DNA of 36,805 nt from Streptomyces sp. MMG1533 (GCF_001279775.1 NZ_LGDG01000280.1:1-36805), one strand, 5' to 3'; positions 6,633 through 15,249 are shown, numbered from the stretch's first letter. Numbers and translations are program-made. The notes: generated from the letters alone by a model not told the origin.

Positions 6633-9600
6633 AAAAGGCCCTTGTAGCCCTGCCAGCCGCTCGCGATCTTCACGCGCGCCCCGAACGACCCCTTGCCGTC
6701 GCCCGCGTTGCGGTACAGGTTCCCCGCCGAGTCCCGCACCACCAGGTCGTTCCTCCCGTCCCCGGTGATGTCCCCGACGCCGACGATCGCGTTGTAGGAA
6801 CCGCCCCAGTCGGAGAACACCTTCGCGCGGGCAGCGAAGGTGCCGTCGCCCTTGCCGTAGTACCGGTACAGGTTGTTCGACCTGTCCTGCGCGAGCAGGT
6901 CGCCGATGCCGTCACCGTCGAGGTCGCCGACGCCCACGACCTTCTTGTACGTCTTCCAGTTGTCGTACAGCTTCACCCGCGCCGACAGCTTGCCGGTGCT
7001 GGTGCCCTTGTAGAGGTAGACCGTGCCGGTGGTGGTGTTGCGCGCGATCAGGTCCGGGCGGCCGTCGCCGCTCACGTCACCGGGCGCGGTCAGCACGTCG
7101 TACTGGTTCCAGCCGCTGGACCCGAGGGTCGTGTACGACGTCGACGGCTTCAGCGCGGCGTTGCAGCCCGGCTTGTACAGCCGCAGGGCCCCGCTGCTCA
7201 GCCGCACGAGGACGTCGTTGCAGCGGTCCCCGTTCAGGTCGCCGAAGGGGACCGCCCTGATCGAGGTGGCCCAGCCCGTCCCGGTGACCTTCCCGGAGAA
7301 CGTGCCCTTGCCGGTGCCCTGCTGGAAGGTCAGGCCGCCGGAGGAGTTGAGGGTGAGCAGGTCGCCGATGGCGTCGCCGCCGAGGTGGTCGTGACGTACC
7401 GGGCTGCCGCCGCGCAGCGCGACCGAGCCCGTCACCTCCAGCGCGGCGCCGATGCCGTCGGCGGGCGTCACGGACAGCGTCCAGTCGTACGAACCGTTCG
7501 GCAGGAAGGCGGACTTGGGGTCGGTGCCGAACCAGCCGACGCTCAGTTCGCCGCGGGCAGCACCGCCGTCCCGCGTGTCCACGATCTTGCCGGTCGCCTT
7601 GCTGCGCACGGTCAGCCGCCAGCTCGCGGACGGCTTCGAGAGCAGCAAGGTGGTCAGGGTGTCCGGCGTGGTGTCGATCTTCTGCGCCTCGACGGACGAC
7701 GCCTTCTCGGCCGGCGCGAGCAGCCGCAGCGGCTGCTGCGGCACGCCGGACGGCACGAGGTGCACCTGCTCCTGGCCGTCGACGTAGGCCGCGTTCGCGC
7801 CCGACTCGTCGACCGTCCAGCGCACGTCACGCTGCGAGACGCCCGTGTCCGGAAGGTCGCCGATCACCCGGCTCGCGGGCGTGCCGTCCGCGACCGTCGT
7901 CAGCGTCAGCTTCCCGTCCTGCCTGTCGTGCGTGACGACGTAGCCGTCGCCGAGCTCGGCCTCGTCGGCCGGCACGGGCACGGACTTCTTCGCCGTACGG
8001 TCGTAGACGCCGGCCCGGCCGTCGCAGGTCCAGTACAACCAGCGGCCCAGCGCCTGGAGTTCGGTGGGCGTGCAGCCGGCGTCGGTGGTGACGGTCTCGG
8101 CGGTCTTCTTGGTGGTCAGGTTGTACGCGGTGACACTGCCCGGGGTCGTCCCGGCGGTCCACAGGACGTCGCCGGAGAGAGCGGCCGCGCCCGGGACGCG
8201 GGTGACCTGGGTGACGCTGTCACCGATCTTGTAGACGTACTGCTGGGACGGAGCCGTGTAGAGCACGTACCGGCCCGAGACGTCGGTGATCCGCCCGCCG
8301 ACGGGCACGTCGCGGTACCAGTAGTCGTAGGCGCCCGGTCCGGCGACGGTGATCCGCTCGGACGTCGAGTTGTGGTCCAGCCAGGCGATCTGCCCGTCGG
8401 CCGTGCCCTGCACCGGGGCGCAGGCGACGTCGTCGGCCGCGCAGGTGCCGATGAGGGCGCCGTCCGAGGGGAGGAACCGGGAGGACGTGCCGAACGTGGG
8501 CGCGCCGGTGGCGGCGACGGTCCGGACACGGCTGATGCGCTCGCCCTTGGTCCCGTAGCTGGTGCCGTAGTCCGCGGTGACGAGCCGCCCCTGGTTCAGC
8601 GAGAGCCCCTGGATCGGGAACGGCGGCTTGGACAGCGCCTTGACCTGGGTGACGACCGGTCTGCCGTCGGAGCCCGGCCCAACGCGCTGGACACCCCAGT
8701 CGTCGGGGGTGGCGCCGGTGCGGCCGATGAGGACCGCGGTGCCGTCGGAGACCGCCGAGGTGTACAGGCCCGACCCGGGCAGCAGGGTCACCACGGGACC
8801 GCCGGCGATCGGCTTGGCGGTGACCGCCGTACCGTCGCTGGGCCGGTGGATCAGCCAGTCGCCGACCACGGCGAGGTTCTGCGCGGGGTTCACGCTGGTG
8901 GCGCCGTCGAGCGTGACCTCGACCGGGGCGGCCGACAGGTCGTTGCGCGCATACACCTGGACGGTGGCCTCGTTGGCGTTGAAGAGGACCACGTGATCGG
9001 TGGTCACCTGGGCCTTCAGGTAGACCTTGGAGCGCAGCGGCGTCCAGGTCTGCGCCTGCCCCGTCCTGCGGTCGACCATGACCGACAGGTACTGCCCGTT
9101 CTGCGTGGCCTGGAACAGCAGCCCCGTGGCGTCCCCGCCCAACGGCGCCCCGAGGTTCACTCCCGCGGGCAGTCCGCTGACCGGCACGTCACGGGTGGAA
9201 CCGTCGGCCTCCGGGAACAGCAGGTGCATCTCCCGCAGGGTCGTGCCGTTCTCGTCCTGCACTCCGCGGTAGCCGACCGCCAGGTCGCTGAAGGCGGTGA
9301 GCAGCGCCAGCTCCGAGGGGGTCTGGATCGTGCGGGTGGTCCCGTCGACCGCGTTCCACAGGTCGACCCGGTTGCCCGCGTAGCGGTACGCGAGGACGTC
9401 ACCGCCGGTCCCCCAGGTGCCGGTGATCCCCTCCGGCCGCGTCACGGGCACGGACTTCCCGTCCGAGTACCGCGTCCAGACCAGCCCGGACCCCTCCAGC
9501 GTGTGGAAGACGCCCTGCTGCCCGGCGCCGTCGTGGCCGCCGTAGGTCGACCCGCTGTACAGCTCGGCCGCGGGATAGGTGCCGCGCAGCGTCGCCGGCA

Positions 9601-9718
9601 CCACCGTTTCCTGCGGTACGTCCGCGACGGCGGCGGACGGCAGCAGCGGGCTCAGACCGGCCGCCAGTACGGCGGAGGCGGTGACGAGACGCAGGCGTGC
9701 GAAGGCATGACGAGCCAA
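6629..9718 (-). CDS. Large secreted FG-GAP/VCBS-repeat protein
   Basis: A 1029-residue exported protein starting at a rare TTG codon (9718), which has a GGGAGGG ribosome-binding site; the resulting N-terminus MARHAFARLRLVTAS...PSAAVADVPQE is a clean Sec signal peptide. Residues of about 40-650 look like a beta-propeller with repeated short blades (for example GDVLAYRYAGNRVDLWNAVDG), and the region after about residue 650 contains a beta-sandwich segment. The C-terminal third carries FG-GAP/VCBS repeats with calcium-binding DxDxDG-like loops: GDLNGDRCNDVLVR, GDVSGDGRPDLIAR, GDLDGDGIGDLLAQD and GDITGDGRNDLVVRD. Such proteins are extracellular binding proteins, often for carbohydrates or cell surfaces; no catalytic residues are evident. 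A LacI-type operator in the promoter suggests control by sugar availability. Confidence 0.9.
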   Translation of the reverse strand: MARHAFARLRLVTASAVLAAGLSPLLPSAAVADVPQETVVPATLRGTYPAAELYSGSTYGGHDGAGQQGVFHTLEGSGLVWTRYSDGKSVPVTRPEGITGTWGTGGDVLAYRYAGNRVDLWNAVDGTTRTIQTPSELALLTAFSDLAVGYRGVQDENGTTLREMHLLFPEADGSTRDVPVSGLPAGVNLGAPLGGDATGLLFQATQNGQYLSVMVDRRTGQAQTWTPLRSKVYLKAQVTTDHVVLFNANEATVQVYARNDLSAAPVEVTLDGATSVNPAQNLAVVGDWLIHRPSDGTAVTAKPIAGGPVVTLLPGSGLYTSAVSDGTAVLIGRTGATPDDWGVQRVGPGSDGRPVVTQVKALSKPPFPIQGLSLNQGRLVTADYGTSYGTKGERISRVRTVAATGAPTFGTSSRFLPSDGALIGTCAADDVACAPVQGTADGQIAWLDHNSTSERITVAGPGAYDYWYRDVPVGGRITDVSGRYVLYTAPSQQYVYKIGDSVTQVTRVPGAAALSGDVLWTAGTTPGSVTAYNLTTKKTAETVTTDAGCTPTELQALGRWLYWTCDGRAGVYDRTAKKSVPVPADEAELGDGYVVTHDRQDGKLTLTTVADGTPASRVIGDLPDTGVSQRDVRWTVDESGANAAYVDGQEQVHLVPSGVPQQPLRLLAPAEKASSVEAQKIDTTPDTLTTLLLSKPSASWRLTVRSKATGKIVDTRDGGAARGELSVGWFGTDPKSAFLPNGSYDWTLSVTPADGIGAALEVTGSVALRGGSPVRHDHLGGDAIGDLLTLNSSGGLTFQQGTGKGTFSGKVTGTGWATSIRAVPFGDLNGDRCNDVLVRLSSGALRLYKPGCNAALKPSTSYTTLGSSGWNQYDVLTAPGDVSGDGRPDLIARNTTTGTVYLYKGTSTGKLSARVKLYDNWKTYKKVVGVGDLDGDGIGDLLAQDRSNNLYRYYGKGDGTFAARAKVFSDWGGSYNAIVGVGDITGDGRNDLVVRDSAGNLYRNAGDGKGSFGARVKIASGWQGYKGLF

Positions 9719-9810
9719 GGAAGACCCTCCCGAAAACAGGAGACGGAATGCACACCGCTCTCCGGTGCCCCTGACCCCCCGGTCACCCCACCCGTCTCAC
9801 AAGTCGGCTG

Positions 9811-9850
9811 ATCCTACAGCCTGCACACAGGTTCCGGGGAAAGCGTTTTC
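9811..9850 (-). promoter_or_regulatory. Promoter with LacI-type operator for the FG-GAP gene
   Basis: On the minus strand a TAGGAT -10 (9816-9811) lies about 18 bases after the -35 position, which is covered by GAAAACGCTTTC (9850-9839). That 12-mer fits the consensus of LacI/GalR-family operators, with the central CG step and A/T arms. Overlap with the -35 fits repression. The transcript would have a leader of about 85 nt. Confidence 0.5.
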
Positions 9851-9881
9851 GAGCGGTACGGCGGGCGACACGGGAACGCCA

Positions 9882-9925
9882 GAACGCCGTGGCCCCCCAC
9901 CAGTTGGTGGGGGGCCACGGCGTTC
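9882..9925 (-). terminator. Very strong hairpin terminator after the DEAD-box helicase gene
   Basis: A perfect 20-bp stem with a 4-base loop begins 17 bases downstream of the helicase stop on the minus strand. It has no U-tract. It separates the helicase from the FG-GAP promoter. Confidence 0.85.
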
Positions 9926-9942
9926 ACTGCTCAGGGACGCAC

Positions 9943-12078
9943 TCAGCCGTTGCGCTTCCAGCGCGGCTTGTCGTCACGGCGACCGAAGGAGCCGGTGCCG
10001 GTGCCGGTGCTGCCGCCACGGTGCTCGTCACGACGACCCGAGGGGCGCTCGTGACCGGTGGCGCGGAAACCGGGGCGGTCGCCGCCCTGGCGGTCACGGT
10101 TGAACGGACGGTCGCTGCCGCGGTGTCCGCCGCGCTCGTCACGACGCTCGAAGGAACGGGCCGGACGGTCGTCGCGGCGGAAGCCGCCACCACGGTTGTC
10201 GTCACGGCGCTCGAAGGAACGCCCGCCACCGCGGTTGTCGTCCCGACGCTCGAAGGAACGGCCACCGCCACGGTTGTCGTCCCGACGGTCGTCGCGGCGG
10301 AAGCCGCCACCACGGTTGTCGTCACGACGCTCGAAGGAACGCCCGCCACCACGGTTGTCGTCGCGACGCTCGAAGGAACGGCCACCGCCACGGTTGTCGT
10401 CCCGACGGTCGTCACGGCGGAAGCCGCCACCACGGTTGTCGTCACGACGCTCGAAGCCACGGCCGCCACGGTCGTCACGACGCTCGAAGGAACGGCCACC
10501 GCCACGGTTGTCGTCCCGACGGTCGTCACGGCGGAAGCCGCCACCACGGTTGTCGTCACGGCGCTCGTAGGAGCGACCACCACGGTCGTCCCGGTCCGCC
10601 TTGTCGATGTCCTGCGCCGCCGGCTGCTCGGGAACGGAGACCTCGGCCACCGCGGCCGCGGCCTGCGCCTCGGCCACCGCCGCCTCGGGGTCCTCGCCCT
10701 GCTCGCGCGCGACCCGGGCGACCAGGCGGTCGGCCTCCTCGCGCAGCTCGGTCGCGCGGCGCTGCGCCCGCTCCAGCTCCTTGGTGAGCTGGGCGACCTC
10801 GCGCTCGGCCTGCTGCGCGGCGTTGCCCGCGGACTCGGCCTGGACCTCGGTCATCGAACGGGCGCCGGTGATGTCGGCGACCTCGGGCTCGAAGGCCGTA
10901 CCGGAGTTGATGATGTGACGCCCGGCGTCGACGCCCGCGTCCTCCATCAGCCGGAAGATCTGACGGCGCTGGTGCGGCAGCGACAGGGAGACCACGGTGC
11001 CGGTGCGGCCGGCGCGGGCCGTGCGCCCGGCGCGGTGCAGGTAGTCCTTGTGGTCGCCGGCCGGGTCCACGTTCAGGACCAGGTCGATGCCGTCGACGTG
11101 GATGCCGCGGGCGGCGACGTCGGTGGCGACGAGGGCGTTGACGTAGCCCTTCTTGAAGTCCTCCAGCACCCGGGTACGCGCGCCCTGCGTCATACCGCCG
11201 TGCAGCGCGTCGGCCTTCACACCGGAGTCGCAGAGCTGCTCGGCGATACGGTCGGCGCCCAGCTGGGTGCGGACGAAGATGATCGTGCGGCCCTTGCGGG
11301 AGGCGATCGCGGCGGTGACCGGCGCCTTGTCCTTGGGCTTCACGATGAGGATGTGGTGCGACATGGTCGTGACGTTGCCCTGGGCGCTGTCGACCTCGTG
11401 CGTGACCGGGTTGCTCAGGTAGCGCTTGACCAGCGTGGAGATCTCGTTCTCCATCGTGGCCGAGAAGAGCATGCGCTGACCGCCCGCCGGAACCTGGTCG
11501 AGCAGCTCGGTGACCTCGGGCAGGAAGCCCAGGTCCGACATCTGGTCGGCCTCGTCGAGGACGGCGATCTGCACGTTCTCCAGGGAGCAGGCGCCGCGGT
11601 TGATGATGTCGCGGAGGCGGCCCGGGGTAGCGACGAGGACGTCGACGCCGCGCTCGAGGGCGTAGATCTGGTTACCCATCGACGTGCCGCCGCAGACGAC
11701 CTTCATCTTGAGGCCGAGGACGTCGCCGTAGGGCTGGAGCGCGTCCGCGACCTGCATCGCGAGCTCACGGGTGGGCGTGAGGATGACGGCGCGCGGCTTG
11801 TGCTTCTCGGTGCGACCGCCGGCCAGCGTGGCCAGGGCCGGCAGACCGAAGGAGAGGGTCTTGCCGGAGCCGGTGCGGCCACGGCCGAGGATGTCCTTGC
11901 CGGCCAGGGCGTCCGGGATGGTCGCGGCCTGGATCGGGAAGGGGGTGGTCACGCCGTTCTGGGCGAGCTTGCGCACGACGCCCTCGGGGAGACCGAGGCT
12001 CGCGAACGTGACCTCGGGAGCGTCCTCCGTACCCTCGTTCTCGGGCACGACGACGTGATCAGTACTGGAAATGGACAT
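9943..12078 (-). CDS. DEAD-box ATP-dependent RNA helicase with an RGG/RDD-rich C-terminal tail
   Basis: A 711-residue RNA helicase. The ATG at 12078 (MSISSTD) has a GGAAGG ribosome-binding site about 10 bases upstream; a longer frame to 12123 exists but lacks one. Helicase domain 1 shows the Q-motif (FASLGLPEGVV...TPFPIQ, residues 25-50), Walker A GRTGSGKT (67-74), PTRELA, VLDEADQMSDLGF and SAT. Domain 2 shows IIFVRTQ, TDVAARGIHVDGIDLV and HRAGRTARAG. After a coiled-coil linker rich in Ala and Glu, roughly the last 190 residues are a repetitive basic tail with nine copies of RRDDNRGGG, suited to non-specific RNA binding and condensate formation. Relatives of this type act in ribosome assembly, mRNA decay and cold adaptation. 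The leader of more than 60 nt contains a dyad at 12142-12159, a possible control point. Confidence 0.95.
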   Translation of the reverse strand: MSISSTDHVVVPENEGTEDAPEVTFASLGLPEGVVRKLAQNGVTTPFPIQAATIPDALAGKDILGRGRTGSGKTLSFGLPALATLAGGRTEKHKPRAVILTPTRELAMQVADALQPYGDVLGLKMKVVCGGTSMGNQIYALERGVDVLVATPGRLRDIINRGACSLENVQIAVLDEADQMSDLGFLPEVTELLDQVPAGGQRMLFSATMENEISTLVKRYLSNPVTHEVDSAQGNVTTMSHHILIVKPKDKAPVTAAIASRKGRTIIFVRTQLGADRIAEQLCDSGVKADALHGGMTQGARTRVLEDFKKGYVNALVATDVAARGIHVDGIDLVLNVDPAGDHKDYLHRAGRTARAGRTGTVVSLSLPHQRRQIFRLMEDAGVDAGRHIINSGTAFEPEVADITGARSMTEVQAESAGNAAQQAEREVAQLTKELERAQRRATELREEADRLVARVAREQGEDPEAAVAEAQAAAAVAEVSVPEQPAAQDIDKADRDDRGGRSYERRDDNRGGGFRRDDRRDDNRGGGRSFERRDDRGGRGFERRDDNRGGGFRRDDRRDDNRGGGRSFERRDDNRGGGRSFERRDDNRGGGFRRDDRRDDNRGGGRSFERRDDNRGGGRSFERRDDNRGGGFRRDDRPARSFERRDERGGHRGSDRPFNRDRQGGDRPGFRATGHERPSGRRDEHRGGSTGTGTGSFGRRDDKPRWKRNG
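10150..10590 (-). repeat. Tandem DNA repeats encoding the helicase RGG tail
   Basis: Near-identical units of roughly 39-42 bp are arranged in a higher-order block of about 120 bp that occurs at least twice. They encode RRDDNRGGG(F or RSFE) nine times. The bases are so alike that the array must expand and contract by slippage or recombination. Unit number is likely to vary between strains. Confidence 0.85.
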
Positions 12079-12141
12079 GCGTATGCGAAACCTTCCGGAG
12101 TCTCGTCGGCACGCGCCCGTCAACTCCGTGTTTCGCTATAC

Positions 12142-12159
12142 GACCGCCTCTATGCGGTC
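12142..12159. promoter_or_regulatory. Inverted repeat in the helicase upstream region
   Basis: GACCGC-CTCTAT-GCGGTC, with perfect 6-base arms, lies 64 bases upstream of the helicase ATG. It could be an operator or a hairpin of the mRNA leader; leaders of DEAD-box helicase mRNAs are often regulatory. The role is inferred. Confidence 0.35.
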
Positions 12160-12296
12160 CGCCACGGCAAAGGAGAGTACGCGCCACACGGCGCGCTCTG
12201 CATTGGCGCCGGGCAAATGGGATCAAACGATCTACCACCATACGCACCCACCGCCCCTCAAGGCAAACTGAGCCCATACCCGCAGGTCAGACGAGC

Positions 12297-12836
12297 CTAG
12301 GCCGGCGCACCCGCCTCGGGTGCCGGCTCCCGCTCGCCCAGCTGCGGCCCCGGAGGCTCGTGCGCCGACGACGACGGCTCGGCGGCCGTCGGCTCGGGCG
12401 TCGGCGACGCGGGCGGCGGAGTCGGTGTCGGCTGCGGCTCGGCCGTACGGGTGGGCGTCGGATCGACGTCGGTCGGCAACGGCTCCCCCGGCTTGTCCGG
12501 CTTCCCCTTCCCCCTCCCCTTGCCCGGCTTGGCACCCACAGAGCCGGAGGCGCTCGCCTCCGCCGGCGGGGACGCGGACGGCGGCGCGGACTCCTCCTCA
12601 CCCTTCTTCCCCTTGCCGTGCCCGTGCTTGCCGCCCTCGGCCGCGGCACCGAATCCGGGGCCACCGCCCGACACCTCCGCCCCACCGTCGGGCGCCTCAC
12701 CGGCCCGGTGCCCTGCGGAGTGCGAGGGCTCGGCGCTCCCGCCGCCGCCGTCGTCGCCGACGCTCATGCAGCCGGCGGCAGCGGCGACGGCCATGACCGT
12801 GGCGGCCAGACGGACGGGTACGTACAAGGGGCGCAC
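12297..12836 (-). CDS. Pro/Gly-rich lipoprotein-like exported protein
   Basis: A 179-residue protein from the GTG at 12836, chosen because GGAGGTG lies 7 bases upstream. The N-terminus (basic, then LAATVMAVAAAAGC) is a lipoprotein signal peptide with lipobox AAGC and Cys near residue 22. The rest is low-complexity: Gly-rich, then a Lys/Gly/His basic cluster (GGKHGHGKGKKG), then a Pro/Thr/Ser/Glu-rich tail typical of wall-spanning linkers. No folded domain is visible, so it may be a surface spacer or adhesin stub. It follows the zincin gene on the same strand, 89 bases away, and may share its transcript. The compositional bias makes homology calls unreliable. Confidence 0.7.
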   Translation of the reverse strand: MRPLYVPVRLAATVMAVAAAAGCMSVGDDGGGGSAEPSHSAGHRAGEAPDGGAEVSGGGPGFGAAAEGGKHGHGKGKKGEEESAPPSASPPAEASASGSVGAKPGKGRGKGKPDKPGEPLPTDVDPTPTRTAEPQPTPTPPPASPTPEPTAAEPSSSAHEPPGPQLGEREPAPEAGAPA

Positions 12837-12925
12837 GAGCAGCCACCTCCGGTGGAGGATGAAGGAGTCAACCTGCCCAACTCCCGCCGCCCACAAGAGG
12901 ACACGCGACCCGTATCAGCGGAGCC

Positions 12926-13276
12926 TCACCCGTACCCGAGCGCGTGCAGCCGGGCGTCGTCGATCCCGAAGTGGTGAGCAATCTCATGCACCACCGTCAC
13001 CTCGGTCTCCTCGACGACCTCCTCCCGCGACTCGCACATCCGCAGCGTCGGCCCCCGGTAGATGGTGATCCGGTCCGGCAGCACCCCCGCGTACCACTCG
13101 CCCCGGTCGGTCAGCGGAGTCCCCTCGTACAGCCCGAGCAGCTCGGGATCCGCCGCCGGCGGTTCGTCCTCGACGAATACCGCGACGTTGTCCATCAGCC
13201 GCGTCAACTCCGGCGGAATCCGGTCCAGCGCCTCGGCGACCAGTTCCTCGAACTCCTCGCGCGTCATCTCCAGCAC
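12926..13276 (-). CDS. Small zincin-like metallopeptidase (COG3824 family)
   Basis: A 116-residue cytoplasmic protein with the zinc-protease signature HEIAHHFG near its C-terminus (VTVVHEIAHHFGIDDARLHALG); the His pair and Glu are intact, and the Asp after the motif fits the third ligand of this compact family (Zincin_1/DUF1025). The N-terminus MTREEFEELVAEALDRIPPEL matches the family's opening helix. A GTG at 13276 (VLEMTREEF) is used; the ATG at 13267 is the alternative. It is conserved across actinobacteria as a single-copy gene of unknown substrate. It is divergent from the metallophosphoesterase gene, with 85 bases between the starts. Confidence 0.85.
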   Translation of the reverse strand: MLEMTREEFEELVAEALDRIPPELTRLMDNVAVFVEDEPPAADPELLGLYEGTPLTDRGEWYAGVLPDRITIYRGPTLRMCESREEVVEETEVTVVHEIAHHFGIDDARLHALGYG

Positions 13277-13361
13277 AGGCCCATTGTCCGGTACGCCGCC
13301 GCAGTACGAGAGTCGTGAGTGCGCCCGCATATCCACGGGCGGAATTGGGCATACGGGACCA

Positions 13362-14960
13362 ATGGCCCGCGTCCCCGTCGCCGTCCGGAACACCGTGAAC
13401 TCCCTACGCAGGATCCCGCGCGCCCTCGCCCGTCACTACCGCACCCGCCGGCCCCACCCGTCGTTCGAACTCGTCCCCCAGGCCCACCCCTGGGTTCGCG
13501 CCCTCGGCCTCGTCGCCGTGGTCGTCCTCGGTGCCTGGCTGGGGCTGCTGATCGTCGGCAACGTGCGGACCCCGGTCGGCCCCATGAACACGACGATGAC
13601 CCTGCGCCCGTCGCTCACCGGGGGCACGAAGATCAACGTCTCGCCGCTCGGCGCCCTCCAGCTGGACAGCCACCACGCCCCCGTCCGCCTGGACGTCAAC
13701 GTCGACCAGCTCGACCCGGTCCGCTCCCAGGCCCTGGTCGACCACCCCGAACGCCTCTCCGGCCTCCAGGACGAGGTCACCAAGGACGTCGAACACGGCA
13801 CCCGCGACCTGGCCCTGCGCTCCTGCGTGGCCGTCGTGTCGGGCGCCACCGCCCTCGGCCTCGCGGTCTACCGCCGCCCCCGCCGAGCCCTGGCGGCAGG
13901 CGGCCTCGCCCTGACCCTCCTGGCCGCCTCCGGCGGAACCGCGTACGCGACCTGGAACCCGGAATCGGTCCTGGAACCGAAGTTCTCCGGCCTGCTCTCC
14001 TCCGCCCCGTCCCTGGTCGGCAACGCCCGCAGCATCGTCACCGAATTCGACGTCTACCAGAAGGAGTTGGCCCGCCTGGTGACGAACGTGACGAAGCTGT
14101 ACGACGCCACCTCCACGCTCCCCACCTACGCGCCCGACCCCTCCACCATCCGGGTCCTGCACGTCTCGGACATCCATCTGAACCCGGCGAGCTGGCCGAT
14201 CATCTCGTCGCTCGTGGAGCAGTACAAGGTGGACGTGATCGTCGACTCCGGCGACACGATGGACCACGGCTCGGCCGCCGAGAACGGCTTCCTGGACCCG
14301 ATCGAGGACCTCGGCGCCCCCTACCTCTGGGTCCGCGGCAACCACGACTCCCGGACCACCCAGCGCTACCTGGAAGGCCTGAAGAACGTGCGCGTCCTGG
14401 ACGACGGGCGGGCCCAGACCATCGCCGGCCTGCGCTTCGCCGGGATCGGCGACCCCCAGTTCACCCCCGACCGCTCCGACAAGCCCGGCGCCGAGGAGTC
14501 CCAGGAGCAGGCGGGCGCCCGTCTGGCCTCCGCCCTGCGCGCTCAGAACACCGCCGGCACGCCCGTCGACGTCGCCATCGCCCACGAGCCGTCGGCGGCC
14601 CGCGGGGTGGACGGCGAGGTCCCGCTGGTGCTGGCCGGGCACCTCCACCACGAGGAGATGGAGGTCATGAAGCAGGGCACCCGGCTGCGCGTCGAGGGCT
14701 CGACGGGCGGCAGCGGCCTGCGCGCGATCGAGGGCAAGTACCCGGACCCCATCGAGGCCTCGATCCTCTACATGGACCGCGACACGCGCCGCCTCCAGGC
14801 CTGGGACGAGATCGAACTGGGCGGCCTCGGCCTCACGACGGCCGAGGTCAGCCGCCACCTGGTCGAGGAGAACCAGCCCGGAGCAAGCTCGTCCCCCACA
14901 CCGTCCCCCACACCGTCTCCCTCGCCCGCGTCCTCCGCCCCGACCCCCGCCTCCCCGTAA
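13362..14960 (+). CDS. Membrane-anchored metallophosphoesterase
   Basis: A 532-residue protein with two transmembrane segments (about residues 46-66 and 160-200) and an extracytoplasmic or membrane-proximal calcineurin-like phosphoesterase domain from about residue 265. All the di-metal motifs are present in order: HVSDIHLNP, DSGDTMDHGS, VRGNHDSR, a later IAHEPS and GHLHHEE. The C-terminal 30 residues are a Ser/Pro/Thr tail. The ATG at 13362 gives the conserved basic N-terminus (MARVPVAVRN). Substrates of this actinobacterial group are not known; phospholipid-linked or nucleotide phosphates are possible. Its 3' end is followed by the promoter of the tRNA-Glu operon. Confidence 0.92.
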   Translation: MARVPVAVRNTVNSLRRIPRALARHYRTRRPHPSFELVPQAHPWVRALGLVAVVVLGAWLGLLIVGNVRTPVGPMNTTMTLRPSLTGGTKINVSPLGALQLDSHHAPVRLDVNVDQLDPVRSQALVDHPERLSGLQDEVTKDVEHGTRDLALRSCVAVVSGATALGLAVYRRPRRALAAGGLALTLLAASGGTAYATWNPESVLEPKFSGLLSSAPSLVGNARSIVTEFDVYQKELARLVTNVTKLYDATSTLPTYAPDPSTIRVLHVSDIHLNPASWPIISSLVEQYKVDVIVDSGDTMDHGSAAENGFLDPIEDLGAPYLWVRGNHDSRTTQRYLEGLKNVRVLDDGRAQTIAGLRFAGIGDPQFTPDRSDKPGAEESQEQAGARLASALRAQNTAGTPVDVAIAHEPSAARGVDGEVPLVLAGHLHHEEMEVMKQGTRLRVEGSTGGSGLRAIEGKYPDPIEASILYMDRDTRRLQAWDEIELGGLGLTTAEVSRHLVEENQPGASSSPTPSPTPSPSPASSAPTPASP

Positions 14961-14966
14961 ACCGTT

Positions 14967-14996
14967 TTGGCGATCCCTCCCGCCATCCCATATGCT
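14967..14996 (+). promoter_or_regulatory. Probable promoter of the tRNA-Glu-Asp-Phe operon
   Basis: TTGGCG (14967-14972), 18 bases, then TATGCT (14991-14996), about 45 bases upstream of mature tRNA-Glu. This fits a HrdB-type promoter for a stable-RNA operon. Confidence 0.55.
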
Positions 14997-15040
14997 TCTC
15001 ACGTCCCCGACGCGCTGCGAAGCGCCCAGGCGGGCCGATA

Positions 15041-15113
15041 GCCCTCATCGTCTAGCGGCCTAGGACGCCGCCCTTTCAAGGCGGTAGCACGGGTTCGAAT
15101 CCCGTTGGGGGCA
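15041..15113 (+). tRNA. tRNA-Glu (anticodon UUC)
   Basis: A 73-nt cloverleaf with acceptor GCCCUCA/UGGGGGC, anticodon loop CUUUCAA, T-arm GGUUCGAAUCC and discriminator A. It is the first gene of a three-tRNA operon. CCA is not encoded. Confidence 0.97.
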
Positions 15114-15150
15114 CGCAACACCGTGTGCGACACTGTCGTACACAACGCTT

Positions 15151-15225
15151 GGTCCTGTGGAGCAGTTTGGAGTGCTCGCCACCCTGTCAAGGTGGAGGCC
15201 GCGGGTTCAAATCCCGTCAGGACCG
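15151..15225 (+). tRNA. tRNA-Asp (anticodon GUC), copy 1
   Basis: A 75-nt cloverleaf with acceptor GGUCCUG/CAGGACC, anticodon loop CUGUCAA, T-arm GGUUCAAAUCC and discriminator G. It is identical to the copy at 19515-19589 on the other side of hrpA. Confidence 0.97.
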
Positions 15226-15249
15226 CTGAGGTTTCCCCGGAAGCCTCGT

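Noticed and set aside
6605..9811. A 1068-codon open frame antisense to the FG-GAP gene
   Set aside because: The protein is a Val/Arg/Gly/Asp-rich low-complexity string, while the minus strand has a signal peptide, propeller and FG-GAP motifs.
10150..10590. A CRISPR-like array
   Set aside because: The repeats are contiguous coding units without unique spacers and there are no cas genes nearby.
9889..12300. An 803-codon open frame antisense to the DEAD-box helicase, and a Val/Thr-rich frame at 9924-10583
   Set aside because: Both are frame shadows of the repeat tail; all helicase motifs lie in the minus-strand frame chosen.
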